64,000 nucleotides of DNA from Amborella trichopoda. Its lineage: Eukaryota; Streptophyta; Magnoliopsida; Amborellales; Amborellaceae. Under the pieces are notes generated by a model. It did not search any database, was not told the DNA's origin, and saw nothing but the letters and a program-made list of their open reading frames with translations. Made by a program: the position numbers and the translations under genes. The stretch is from the NCBI RefSeq assembly GCF_000471905.2, contig NW_006496932.1, positions 1,432,347-1,496,346 of the forward strand. The letters run 5' to 3'. This document shows positions 10,948-22,236 of the stretch, piece after piece (the stretch's first letter is position 1; every line of letters starts with the position of its first letter).

Positions 10948-12396
10948 ATTGAATTAAGCCTAAATTTGGGGGGGTTGGTATCACATTGTAAAAAGTGCCA
11001 AAAAAATATTTAAAATAAATAAAATATCCAAAATACCCCTAAAATTTTAAAGTTTGTAAGGGTATTTTGGTTATTTTAAATTATTTATATTTTTTGAAGT
11101 GCAAATATGGTGGGAAGTATAACTACCCAAAAATTGACCTCAATCAAAGGAAAAATTAAAATACAATACTCAATATAAAAATGGGATTTAAGTGTAAAAT
11201 ATAAAATATATAAAACTATTTTAAATTTTAGAAATAAAAAAGTACCTTCGTTTAATTTTCCTAAAAACAACTTAACTAATTCTCTTTGAAGGGCTAAATT
11301 AGGAGCTCAATTGCCATCAATCTGCCCACCATAAAAAATAGGGGTTAAGACCTTATTTTGAGATGCAAGTTGAGATGGAATTTTTCAAGTTTAAAATATT
11401 TTTGAAAATTTTATCAAAATACTTATAAGAGCTGCACTATTTAACATTTTCCATATTTGCAGTTATTTCAACTCATGGTCATGTGTATTTTTAATGAGAA
11501 TTTTGAATTTAAATCAAAACAAAATTGTAAAACGTCATATTGTTCATCTCTCATAAGTATTTTCATTATTATCATCGTCAAAACGTTTTTCCAACTAATC
11601 GGGATCAGCTACACAAATCCTGGTATGTCATTCTGCTCTATTAAGGGTTATACTCTAAGTGAAGCGGTAAATCTCTATATCTTTTCTCACTATTTTCAAT
11701 CATATCTTTTTTAGCCAACATCTTGTCATTTTCTAGCCTTCCACTTGAACTAACTCATATCTCCTGACATGTGTCTATTAGGTAGCCCACCTAAATCTAC
11801 TATTTCTCATCTTATCGCTTATTAGTGCCACACTTAAATTTTTATAAATATATTCATAAATTACTAATTATTTTCTAAGGTAATTGGTATTAACGAATAT
11901 AGAAAAGATTCTAAAGCCTTATAGGTCTCGATCCGATCAAAAACACGGATAGATGAGTTATGGCTTGCATGTTTTGGGTCTTTATCCATTCAATTTATGC
12001 TCCATTGGATTGCTTTTAGATCACATTATAAGATGGCAATAGAAATTGAGCTCTTTTTTTGGTGTAAGACCATGATGTTAGGACTTTTTGAGTCCTCACC
12101 CAATGAAAAACATGGGGAGATTATAAGTGGCTTGAGTATCATTAAGGTAGCCCAAACCACTTAACCCTAAAATTTGAGGATAATTTAGTTGCATTTGATA
12201 TTATTCACAGCATATATTAGGAAAGTGAAATTTATCAAATTATTCATAGAGATAATTTAACTTTTTTATATATCTTTGATTTAATTTCAAAGCACCTATA
12301 ACAAAAATGCGATCTTGAGTTGGGATAGTTGCAAATGGGTAAAATGTCGAATAGTACAATTTTTTTTCTTTTTTGCTAAATAAGCTTAGAAAAGGT
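10948..12396. other. AT-rich intergenic DNA, nothing recognised
   Basis: No domain-bearing frame or clean repeat end was found. Short direct phrases such as AAAATACTTATAAGAG recur elsewhere in the window (for example near 39360) and probably mark worn repeats. Confidence 0.4.
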
Positions 12397-12571
12397 ATAA
12401 AATGAGACCGTTTACCTTCACATAGCTCGAGAAAACTTCATTTGAACTTTGAGCTTGGTAATGCAATATATATAGCCATCCAATTTCACATCCAATGGTC
12501 AAGATTAACTGCGACTATCTTGTAAAAAAGATAAACGGCGTCATTGTATACAATCCCATAAACTTTTAGGA
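12397..12571. repeat. Family-A MITE-like element, short form
   Basis: The left end is AAAATGAGACCGTTTACCTT and the right end is AAACGGCGTCATTGTATACA. The inner blocks CCAATTTCACATCCAATGGT and GATTAACTGCGACTATCTTG match family A. It is about 175 bp long. Confidence 0.65.
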
Positions 12572-12654
12572 TTGGGTAGCTGTCTAGGTCTTATAGTCCT
12601 CAATTTTGCGCTGGTTCCTTTTGGTTTTCAGTGAAAGAAAGACTAACGCGATCT

Positions 12655-13359
12655 TATCGGGGGATATTTTTTTTTATTTTTCTTCTTTTCACCATTTTTC
12701 TTTTCTTTTTCTTTTCGTTTGGCAAAGATCACTTACAAGGAGTCTTACTTCAATAACTCTTGTTTCAAATAAAATAAAACTAGAAGTCCAAGATTTTAAA
12801 AACTTTGATGTCATTAAACCAATTTTTTTTAAACAAAGAAAATAACCACAATTCTTATGCTTGAGAATATAAAAATAATATAATTAAATATGATAACAAA
12901 CAAAAAGAGAGTGTCGAAGATTACCTCAACCGGGCTTATTATACCCAACACCGAGTTACCATCATCCGATGGCGCGGGATCAACGATCAACCTTCAATCT
13001 CAATCGGGAGAGCAAGTTTAGGCCAAGCCCTCTAATGGAACTATGAACGCCTTTTATCACAAATTTCAAACCCTTAACAGAGAGATATATTCTAAGTGGG
13101 GAGTGCCCCCTTTGTGGGATATGAGAGAGAGATAGGAATTATGTGTAAGAGAAACCTTATCAGATAGTTTTCTATGCCCAGGTAATATATGTTTTTTCCA
13201 ACCAACTGGCCTAGCTCGTCATGCTCAGTCCGGTATCAGCAAACATCATTTGTTTAATATGGTCAACGAGGGACCACACTCCCATTGAGTTCATGTTCCA
13301 CTATATCATTTCATTTTACAAGCATTCATAAGGCTTTTAATGACCACACTCACCCAACA
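12655..13359 (-). mobile_element. Degenerate Copia LTR, reverse orientation
   Basis: Read on the minus strand, it begins TGTTGGGTGAGTGTGG and ends CCCCGATA. Block after block parallels the LTR at 4046-5965: GCCTTATGAATG, GGAGTGTGGTCCCTCG, GCTAGGCCAGTTGG, TTACCTGGGCA, GATCCCGCGCCATCGGATG, AACTCGGTGTTGGGTATA, AAGCCCGGTTGA. It is about 1.2 kb shorter because the AT-rich middle is missing. No coding DNA adjoins either end, so it looks like a solo LTR. Flanking duplications are not evident. Confidence 0.8.
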
Positions 13360-13451
13360 TTTTACAATTCTTTTAATATTTTAAATTAAAAAAAATTTCT
13401 AGAATACCCATAAAAGATAAACTATTTATCATTGGACAAGTTTATATAAAA

Positions 13452-14036
13452 TGTAGGGGTGGCAATGGGTCGGGTCAGACTGGACCCGAACCCAGACCTG
13501 AATGTATTCGGGTCCAAAAGTTGGACCCATACCCGTACCTGTCGGGTCCCAGGCCTATCCCGTCGAGTCTTGGGTCTGGTCAGGTCCATTGCCACCTTCA
13601 TTATGAGCTTCCTTTTTGTAGCCTACAATGGTGAACAATAGATAACTGAATATCGAGGAGTGGACGATTAGAGAGAGAGAGAGAGAGAGAAAGAGAGATC
13701 CATAGAGAGAGTTATGTCTCTAAGAAACTAAGAGAGGGAGAATTGTTGAAAGGGAGGATGGTGATATGGTTTGGCCGTTTGGAGAACCAAGGGAAGACGA
13801 AAAGTATTGAAAAGATTTTAGGTTGGGGCTTTAGGCTTTGGGTAAACTAAAAATTCAGGTCCGGGTACCTGTCGAGTTTGGTATAGCAAGACCCATACTT
13901 GGACTCGAGACTATCCGGGTATCCTTTATTGGACCCGGATCCTACCCGTGGGTCCAAAACTTGGATCCCTATCCAAACTCATGTCGGATATAAACAACTG
14001 GTATGGGTCGGGTCCAGGTCAATTGCCACCCCTAAT
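13452..14036. repeat. Family-D element(s), nested or compound
   Basis: It begins TAGGGGTGGCAATGGGTCGG and ends GGTCAATTGCCACCCCTAAT, near-perfect inverse termini. An inner end, GGTCCATTGCCACCTT at about 13585-13600, makes 13452-13600 a small complete element. The remainder, from about 13850, is a second partial one, with GA microsatellite DNA (about 13671-13700) between. Motifs such as GGGTCCAAAAGTTGGACCCA form short hairpins. No coding capacity. Confidence 0.7.
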
Positions 14037-14400
14037 AAAATAAACCTTATATTGTAGAAATATGGTACGCCTCATAAATCTATTAGAAAGTATTTTTTGA
14101 TGCCGAAAAGTCCTTCGATTGCTCATCTGGACCTCGAGATGTATGGATATGAGAAATGAAAAAGATTTCAAGTCCTAAACATATTGCATTTTGTAATACA
14201 TTATCTGATTTGCCCCATTTTTGAAGATCTACTTGATTTGCACCATTTTTGAAGTTCTAAATTTTATAATTATACATAAAATAGATTTTCGAGCTGTTCT
14301 AAGAATTTCGACGCTAAAATTACATCTTTCAACAAAGTTTCAAGGTGCGCCTTACTTTTTAATATTTAAGGTTGACAATTTATGCAAACTGCACCCTTTA
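14037..14400 (-). repeat. Family-B element
   Basis: It contains AACCTTATATTGTAGAAATA, the core CATCTGGACCTCGAGATGTA, the AATTATACATAAAATAGATT block and ends with AAACTGCACCCTTTA. The palindrome is slightly decayed. Confidence 0.6.
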
Positions 14401-14471
14401 TCATTTTACTCATGTCTTTTGATTTATTTTTAAAATGCCCATAAAACAACGCATGATTTTGTGTTGAAATA

Positions 14472-14958
14472 GTTATGGGTGGCAACAGGACGGGATGGGA
14501 CCTAGACCCAAACCCAAACCCCAAAAATTATTATGAGATCTGGACCTGGACCCAAACCCAAACACAAATCTAGAGCCGAAAATATAGTGTGGGACTCGGA
14601 CTCGAACTTGATCGGACTTGGATCCGAAAATATAATGTGGGACCCAGACCCGATCGAACTCGACCCAAAAATCAAAATATCTATATATGTATGCATTATT
14701 TAAATATTATTGCTAAAAATATATGGGTATATTTATTTAATTATAAAATATATGGTTATATTTATTTAAATATCGTATATTAAATATTATTTAGATATAA
14801 ATGTTATTCGGGTCGGGTCTACATGAACCTGGACTTGAATAGTATTCGAGTCTAAGGTTTGGACCTAAACTCGACCCACCAGGACCAATTTTTAAACCCA
14901 TACCTATACCCAGGTTGGGTCTAGTGATTGGGTCTAAATCCACTGCCACCCTTAGAAA
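14472..14958. repeat. Family-D element
   Basis: It begins TTATGGGTGGCAACAGGACG and ends AAATCCACTGCCACCCTTAG, inverse termini. Flanks are rich in ACCCAAACCCA and GGGTCGGGTC motifs around an AT-rich core (TATATATGTATGCATTAT...). It is about 487 bp long and non-coding. Confidence 0.7.
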
Positions 14959-15343
14959 TGGTTCCAAATAGATAAAATGTTGAGTAATCCATCTTTTATA
15001 GGCATTTTGAAAATTTTCCCATTAAATTTTCCTATAAAAAACCTAAAGAGCATATGGCCACTCGAGGGATTCTAAACAAACTTGAAATTGATAAATGACT
15101 AGTTCGACCACCAATCAGTTTCTAAAAAGGGGACAGAAACCAATGTATCTGTTACAAACCTGAAAGGTTTGAGTCACACACCAAGGTATCAATCACCATT
15201 CACAGTCTGTCAGCAAGTAGCTATGTTCGATCTGCACCGTCAACAACCAAGAAATTACAGCAGATGCCTCACTCATATGTCATACACAACTGGTGCATTG
15301 AAAGTTTAAAACTTGGAAATTTTTCATATTGCACAAATGCGTA

Positions 15344-16164
15344 TGTAGGGATGAGAATTTCTGTGGTCCAGATTTGATACTCGAAAATTAGATTCTATCC
15401 AGATGTGGATCCAAAAGTAGATCCAGATCTAAAATCTAGATCTGAATAGAAATTTTAGTTGGGTCTAGATATACATGGATCTGAACCAAATCCAGCACGA
15501 TTTTAAATAATAATATATATTATTTTATATATATCATATATGTTATAATTTATATATTTATTAATTTATATATAATTATTTGAAGGAAAAAGATTATATA
15601 AGGTTGCAACCTTAAAATGTAGAGCTACAGATGCACTTAAAAAATCTATCGAAAAAAATTGTTTTAATGTTGAAAAACCCTTTAATTGATCATCTCGATA
15701 TGGAGAAGATGTATGAATATGAAAAAAAAGAAGATTTTGAGTCCAAAAATAGTGCATCTTTGCAACACATTATTTAGACCCGTCCATTTTCAAGATTTTC
15801 ATATAATTGTAGATCTACTTGATTTTAATTATTTTTTTAAGTTTAAAATTTTATAATTAGATATAAAAATAGATTTTCAGATAATCCTAAAAAAATTTAA
15901 CACCAAAATTACATGTTACGATAAATTTTGAAAATGCGCCTTAATTGGATTGTTTAAGATTGCAACCTTATAGAAACCACACCCTTATATTAATGTTATA
16001 TACTATATTTTAACTTTATAATGCATAAAATTGGAATTGATTTGGATCTAGATTCAAATTCAGATCCGGATGTGATACTTTCTAATTCCTGATTTGATAT
16101 TATCCTTTTCGGATCGGGATCCGGTGGATCAGACCACCAAAAAATTGTCAGCCCTAATTCGTAT
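15344..16164. repeat. Family-D-like element split by a family-B insertion
   Basis: The left half starts GTAGGGATGAGAATTTCTGT and the right half ends AAAAATTGTCAGCCCTAATT. GATCCAGATCT and GGATCGGGATCCGG motifs lie near the two ends. The AT-rich core is interrupted by the B element at 15582-15992. Without it the element would be about 410 bp. Confidence 0.6.
15582..15992 (-). repeat. Full-length family-B element inside a family-D element
   Basis: It starts GGAAAAAGATTATATAAGGT and ends TATAGAAACCACACCC, the two family ends, with the core CATCTCGATATGGAGAAGATG. Nine-base flanks TTATTTGAA and TTATATTAA agree at 7 of 9 positions, which fits a decayed 9-bp target duplication. Confidence 0.7.
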
Positions 16165-16900
16165 GGGACATGGGAAGTATTTGAAACATTATACGGGTAA
16201 AATTCAGTCATTCTGAAAAGATGCCCGGTTGAGGATTCTATTGGCATTTCAAGTAATTATAGGGCGAAATATAGTAATTTATAGATGGCTAACGATTTGG
16301 TTTGGTATTTGAGCGAAATCGACGGGGCGTGATGAGGTGGCAGCGTGGAGCCCAGGTCAACCTGGAAGGAGAGACAGTTGCCGCGTTAAAACCGCGTAGC
16401 GTAGGCATAAACTAATCATCACAAAAAGCCGAACGAGTCCAATAAAATACAAAAATTTAATCAAAAGAAGACAGAGAATGGGAGTACTGGTTTTACAACC
16501 GAAGCCTGTTCACCAATAACACAAGTATCTTAGATATTTGGATGGGACAACATGATAAAAGAGATTTTGGTTCAATTAAAACTACTTCCACTGTATGTTT
16601 AGTCGGTTAGATAATATCTATAAAGATCGGAGGGTCCGTAGCGAAATAACTCTAAATATACAGTGCAACCTCAAGGATATTGACATATTCTTCCATGGAA
16701 AAAGAGGTTTTATTTTTTTTTTTTTATTTTTTTTTTTATTTTTTATTAAGGACCCGTTTGGAAGTACCCAAAATTAAATTATTTTAAAAAAAAAAAAATT
16801 TGAGATAGCAATTGGGAACCGTTTAGATAACCCATTAGATTTTGTTTCCTAACAAAACGACACTAAGCCAAATTTGCCAAAAAAAAAAAAAATTGCTTTC
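16165..16900. other. Intergenic DNA, no gene recognised
   Basis: It includes a locally GC-richer patch (about 16310-16400) without a recognisable frame, and poly-T tracts near 16710-16745. Confidence 0.4.
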
Positions 16901-17840
16901 CTCTTCTCACCTTTCTCCAAACCTTCCCGCTTTTAGTTGCACTTACAAAAGCCTCCCTCATACTCTCAAGCAGGACTCATAACTCTTTCCTTTCGTTTCC
17001 CTTTTCGGGCTTTTCTCCTTTTTTCGCTTACCTTTTCGCGTCTTTCCCTAAACCTTTCCGCTCTGTTGCACTCACAAAAGACTCTCAAAAAGGTCTCACA
17101 GCTCTTTCATTGTCTCATCTTCAACTAAAGTAGGTCTTACAGCTCTTTCCTTCTCTCATCTTCAACTAAAGCACGTCTCACAACTCTTTTCTTCTCTCAT
17201 CTCCAACTAAAGCAAGTCTCACAGCTCTTTCCTTCTCTCATCTTCAACTAAAGCACGTCTCATAGCTCTTTTTTCTCTCATCTTCAACTATGCAGATTGT
17301 TTTCATTTCCCTCTTTACACCTTTCCTCAAACCTTCCCGCTTTGAGTTGCACTTAAAGAAGCCTCTTTCCCTCTTAGCACCTTTTAAACCTTCCTAGCTC
17401 TGCTTCTGGAGAAGCCTCTATCCCATTCTCAAGCTGGTTTCCCTCTTAGCGCCTTTTCTCTAAACTTTCATGTTATGCTTCTAAAGAAGCCTCTATCCCA
17501 TTCTCAAGCAGGTCGCACTTATAGAAGCCTCTCTCCCATTTTCAAGTAGGTCTCACAGCTCTTTCTTCTATCATCTTCAACTATGCAAATCCCATCTTCT
17601 CATACTAGTTAGACTTTTTCTCTCTATAAAAAGATGAACCTTTTTATTTTTCTCTCTTTAGTAAGCCATGTCTCTAATTTCACATAACTCTCCCTAGCAT
17701 TTCGACGGGGTTCATCTTCAACTATGCACATCGTAGTTGGACTTTTTCTTTCTCTAAAAATGAATCTTTCCATCATTCTCTCTCTAGAAAGTTGTGTCCC
17801 TAATTTTACAGAGCTCTCCTTAACATTTCGACATTTCTAC
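16901..17840. repeat. CT-rich imperfect tandem-duplication cluster
   Basis: Several overlapping duplications are visible: GAAGCCTCTATCCCATTCTC twice about 80 bases apart (17411 and 17488), a larger repeat of CTCTCTAGAAAG/CCATGTCTCTAATTTCACA type near 17640-17840, and the 41-bp array described separately. No protein domain was recognised. Confidence 0.6.
17092..17296 (+). repeat. 41-bp minisatellite, five copies
   Basis: The unit GTCTCACAGCTCTTTCCTTC plus TCTCATCTTCAACTAAAGCAC repeats at 17092, 17133, 17174, 17215 and 17256, an exact 41-base period with few substitutions. Confidence 0.85.
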
Positions 17841-18088
17841 TGGGTTGTTGGAGACCGGTTGTACTCCTATATTCCCTTCTCTTACTCTCTCTAGAAATTG
17901 AGGGTTTTGATCGATATCTCTAGCAATTGGGATTCTTCGGGTCTTGAGAGTGGAGTTTTTGTCTGTGACAGAGAGTTTCTCTATCTAAATTTGACGGTAT
18001 TTAAAGTTAATAGAGTTATTTTCTGAGTATCCAGAGGGAGATATTTTACAACCTCAAAACATTTGCAGATGAAGGTTTCTAAAGGAAA

Positions 18089-18885
18089 TTGTGCACCTTA
18101 CTATTTGCCCTACGTTCCCCCAAACATGTGCGCAAGAAGTGCCACCAAATTACCCTCCGTACGAAGTTTGGTGCATGTGCAAGCCGTGTGCGCTCAACTG
18201 CATGAAAACCGTGTCATTTTTTTGTGCGCAGTTGTGGCGGCTTATGTACAATTGTGCATCCTACTATTTGCCCCACGTTCTCCCAAAAACGTGCGCAAGA
18301 AATGCCACCAAATTGCCCTCCATACAAAGTTTGGTGCACATGTGCACTGCCCACGTTCAACTCAATGCGTGTGATTCTCGAGAAAACCTTGCCATTTTTT
18401 TTCGCACAATTGTGGAGGCTTGTGCACAATTATACACCGTACTATTTGCCCCACTTTCTCCCCAACACGTACACAAGAAGTGCCATCAAATTGTCTTCCG
18501 TACGAAGTTTAGTGCACATGCGCATCGCTCGCGCTCAACTCAAACCGTGTGATTCGAGCGAAAACCGTGCCGTTTTTTAACACACAATTGTGGCGGCTTG
18601 TGTACAATTGTGCATCCTACTTTTTGCCCCTTGTTCCTCCAAACACGTGCACAAGAAGTGCCACCAAATTGCCTTCCGTATGTAGTTTGGTGCAGATGCA
18701 CACCACGCGTGCTCAAGTCAACGCATGCGATTCGTGCAAAAATTGTGTCGTGTTTTTGTGTACCATTGTGGCGGCTTGTGCACAATTGTGTACCCTACTA
18801 TTTGCCCCACGTTCCCCCAAGCACGTGCGCAAGAAGCCATCAAATTGCCATCCATACGAAGTTTGATGTACATGCCCGCGCGAGC
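18089..18885 (+). repeat. 178-bp tandem repeat, five copies
   Basis: Unit starts, marked by TTGTGCACCTTACTATTTGCC or variants, lie at 18089, 18252, 18430, 18608 and 18786, giving spacings of 163, 178, 178 and 178. Each unit holds CCCCACGTTC, CGCAAGAAGTGCCACCAAAT, ACGAAGTTTGGTGCACATG and CAATTGTGGCGGCTTGTG. It is GC-richer than its surroundings. The period creates overlapping open frames on both strands with no protein-family match, so they are treated as artefacts. Confidence 0.85.
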
Positions 18886-18924
18886 TCAACTCTCACCTCT
18901 TTGCCCATCCATCAAGTTACTCTC

Positions 18925-19005
18925 TCTAATAATAATAATATAATAATATTGAACTTATCTCTCTCTAATAACAATAATAATATTATAATAATATTGAACT
19001 TCTCT
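18925..19005. repeat. Duplicated AAT-rich microsatellite
   Basis: The phrase CTCTCTAATAA..., AATAATAT, AATATTGAACTT occurs twice in a row (about 18919 and 18960). Confidence 0.7.
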
Positions 19006-19394
19006 CTGCTCCTGCTTTCTGGTTCTTCTCATTCTCTTTGTCTCCTACATTTATAGGAATAAACTGCTGAACATTTATAGGAATAAGCTGCAGATCTAGA
19101 GAGAGATGAATCAATATAATTTGTAAATCAGGTTTGAGATTTCTTATCGATTTCTTGTAACGCATCCAAACAAACATATCTAGCCAATACATTTTTTTTC
19201 TTATATTTTAAAAGACATCCAAACAGTCTACTAACATAATAAAATAAAGCGATAAATATTTCTCAATTGAGGAAAAAAAATTGATTTTTTTTTTAATGTG
19301 AATATTTTTTTCTTTGACATCCAAACTAGGCCTAAATGTTATAAATCCACCTATTACAAAAGACTTGTCAAAATATTACCACACAAAGAGCAAT
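19006..19394. other. Intergenic DNA, nothing recognised
   Basis: No gene. A short tandem phrase ACATTTATAGGAATAARCTGC occurs twice near 19048-19090. Confidence 0.4.
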
Positions 19395-19800
19395 AATAAT
19401 ATTGAAATCCCATCCAAGAAGGACGTTTTCTATAAGGCCTAGGTTTTATGAAAACAAAGTAAAGCATCACCTTGAATCCTAGACTTGAAAACACATTGAG
19501 TATCATAAATCTCTATGATGGCTCTAGATCAATTTTTATCACTGACTATGAAATTTGAAGTTTGAAAAATACTATAGATCTTTATGGATCCACGAACACA
19601 TAGTTTAGGTTGAAATGTATTACAATATACCCTATTTTTAGGATTTGAAATCCTATTTTTTTTCACTACTACATAGGGAAGGCCGAGATGATTGATTTGA
19701 CGGCTTTCCAAAATTAGAACTGCAATCTTCTATTAGTGTTGAGATGATGCTTTTTTTATTTTGATAGGGCTGCAACCCTATCAAAACATTTTCCATAAAA
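19395..19800. repeat. Family-C short element (relative of family B)
   Basis: It shares the layout of 28840-29200: ATCATAAATCTCTATGATGG, a GAAATTTGAAGTTTGAAAAAT block, GCCGAGATGATTGATTTG, and a right end GATAGGGCTGCAACCCTATC. The last is itself a perfect short inverted repeat. It is non-coding. Confidence 0.55.
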
Positions 19801-20576
19801 ATTTGGTTTGTTTTATGCATTACAAAAGTCTCTATAAAAAAAAAAATCTCTCTAAACCGCCTCATATCCTCGACTATAGGATGTTTGAACTGCTCTACTT
19901 ATAGGCACCCGAACAATTTGGAAATAAGAAAATGGTGGGAAGTAAAACTTTTACGTCATACATAAAATACAGTTTTAAATATAAATCATGCAACATGATT
20001 TATGTGAAATGTCCCAAAAGACTAGAGGACATGGAACAAACAATACACAAGACCCCATTCCCATTGAGTGAGTTCGCCAGTTTTAATTTCTAACTACTAG
20101 TTTAAGAATCTAATCTTACTTTATTGAATTGAACTATACATGTAAAAATCAGTTTTACTGATATAAGTATTTATTGGATAACGAAATGAAAAAAATACCA
20201 GTTATAAAAGAAATCAAGAAATAGGCTTAAGGCTACGTGATCAGGGTGGCAGAACCCTTTCGCATGGAACTATACAAAAAAAAAAAACAATATAAGAGTT
20301 AAAAACACTAAAACGCCTCGTTTGGCTCTCATGAAAAATTTCATAAAAATTCTAAAAAGAGAGAGATGATTGACGGTTTACAGGAGAGAGAAAGCTTGAG
20401 TTCGGAGGAGAGAGGATTGCGGGTGGCAATGGGCACAGGTATTACTAGAAGATTTTCACCTATTTAGTTGGAAGATCTTTTCCCAAAATGATGCACAGGT
20501 ATTGCTAGAAGATTTTTCCTCCAATTGGGCATCAATCATTGAAAATTATTGAAGATGGATCATTTATAGGGAAGCA
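19801..20576. other. Intergenic DNA, nothing recognised
   Basis: A family-D-like start (CGGGTGGCAATGGGCACAGG) appears near 20418 without an end. TATTACTAGAAGATTTT is repeated about 66 bases apart (20440 and 20506). Confidence 0.4.
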
Positions 20577-20898
20577 CTAGGGATGGCGATGGACCCAGGA
20601 CCCGAGGTGTAGACCCGATCCGGGCCTGTGTATGGGTTAAAAAATTGGACCTGACGGATCAGGTCCGGGTCCAAGTCTTAGAAACCGAACACTATTTGGG
20701 TACGGGTCCGGGTCCTGGTCTGGGTCTGGGTTTGGTAATATTTTTTGGATCCTAAAATATGAAATATATTTAAATATAGTTCAATACATAGATATTTTAA
20801 TTTTTGAGTCGGATCTAGTTAGGTCCAGGTCCCATATTATTTTTTCATATCCAGCCGGACCCGGACCCGAACCCGACCCGAGTTGTTGCCACACCTAA
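20577..20898. repeat. Family-D element
   Basis: It begins CACTAGGGATGGCGATGGAC and ends CGAGTTGTTGCCACACCTAA, inverse termini. GGGTCCGGGTC motifs lie in both orientations around an AT-rich middle. Confidence 0.7.
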
Positions 20899-21309
20899 GA
20901 AGCATATATCGAATATTAATTTCAAGGAATCAAACAAGCACACAGATAAATACATAGATACAGCAACTCTGTTTGAACAGTGAAAAGAGACAAGAACAGG
21001 AGCATCTTTTCTTTCTTGTTTTGTACAACTAATGCTCTTTTTGGTAAACATGTTTTTCTATATGGACTGAATTGAAATATATAATGGTAATTGACAAGCT
21101 CATGGAATGGTTCCTACAAGAAAACATAGAAAATGCTCATTCAATATGATATTGAAAGTCATAAGTCCTAACCATATACAATTATTGCCGTACACTTTTC
21201 TAGGGAAGGAGATGCATGAGTTTTGACCACTCCTAGGTCTTGGGTTGAAGTCATAATTGGCTTAAAACTCAAATATTTTGGATTTAAATAATGTTTTGAG
21301 AAAAAAATT
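20899..21309. other. Intergenic DNA, nothing recognised
   Basis: No gene or repeat end was recognised. Confidence 0.4.
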
Positions 21310-21675
21310 GATATAAGGGTAACACTGTAAACCATCAAATTAAGACGCACTTCAACAATTCACTAAAATAAGTTGTTGATGCCCAAAAATTCTCAAGTTC
21401 ATCATCTCGACCACAAGATGTGTAGGCATGAGAAAAAATGGATTTCAAGTCTTCGAAATAGTACATCTTGTAATACATTTTCAGACTTTCAATTTTCAAG
21501 TTTTACAAGTGTTCATAGATCTATTCGATCTACACTATTTTTTAAGCTTTAAATTTTATAATTAGAGATGAAAATAAATTTTCAAGCCATCACAAAGATT
21601 TTCATAACATTAGTTGAAGGTGCGCCTTGCTTTGATCGTTTAGGGCCTCGCTTTATACAAACCACACCCATGTTT
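21310..21675 (-). repeat. Family-B element, subfamily with GTTTAGGGCCTCG end
   Basis: It starts TTGATATAAGGGTAACACTG, contains CATCTCGACCACAAGATGTG and ends TATACAAACCACACCCATG. Same subfamily as 456-800 and 33700-34020. Confidence 0.6.
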
Positions 21676-22236
21676 TAAAAAGCACAAATTCAACTAAAGA
21701 TGGACAAGGCTAATATTTTTTATAAAACAACATTATTAACATTTTTATCATTTTCTAGAAAAATTTCAAAGAGAAAGTTTTAAATTTTAATTCAAGTTAT
21801 TCTCCTTTGTTATGTTTATGAAATTGGTTTTGGTTCATTGAGATATAATATACTAGTATTGCTGTTTTAAGGACACGGTTTATGAGTCTTTGGACTCATG
21901 TAGATACGCATCCCTCTTCATGATCCATTTTTAGATAGATTTTGGACCTAATTTTTAAGGTACATACCATTTCTAACATGGAGAACATGAACATGTTGAA
22001 AAATAGAACTTTAAAATAAAAAATTTTGAAAAATTTCAAACCCTTGATTTTACCCTTTTCTTTTCCCCCATAGAGAACACAATCTACATACACCTTCAAG
22101 ATGGATGTGTGATGCCTCGGGGGACGCATGTGTCACTACGCGTAACCAGATGCATAAACCATGTTACCTTGTTTTAATAGCTGGTTATTTAAAGCTTGTT
22201 TTTTATTTGAAAGTTGATATCTTCTTCTTTTCTTTT
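21676..22236. repeat. Intergenic DNA with a family-E-like segment
   Basis: From about 21890 to 22190 the sequence has family-E traits (TACGCATCCCTCTTCATGAT, ...GATGGATGTGTGATGCC). No gene was found. Confidence 0.4.

Noticed and set aside
18063-18866. Several overlapping ORFs of 100 to 153 residues on both strands
   Set aside because: They are produced by the 178-bp repeat. The frames change between copies and no protein motif is conserved.
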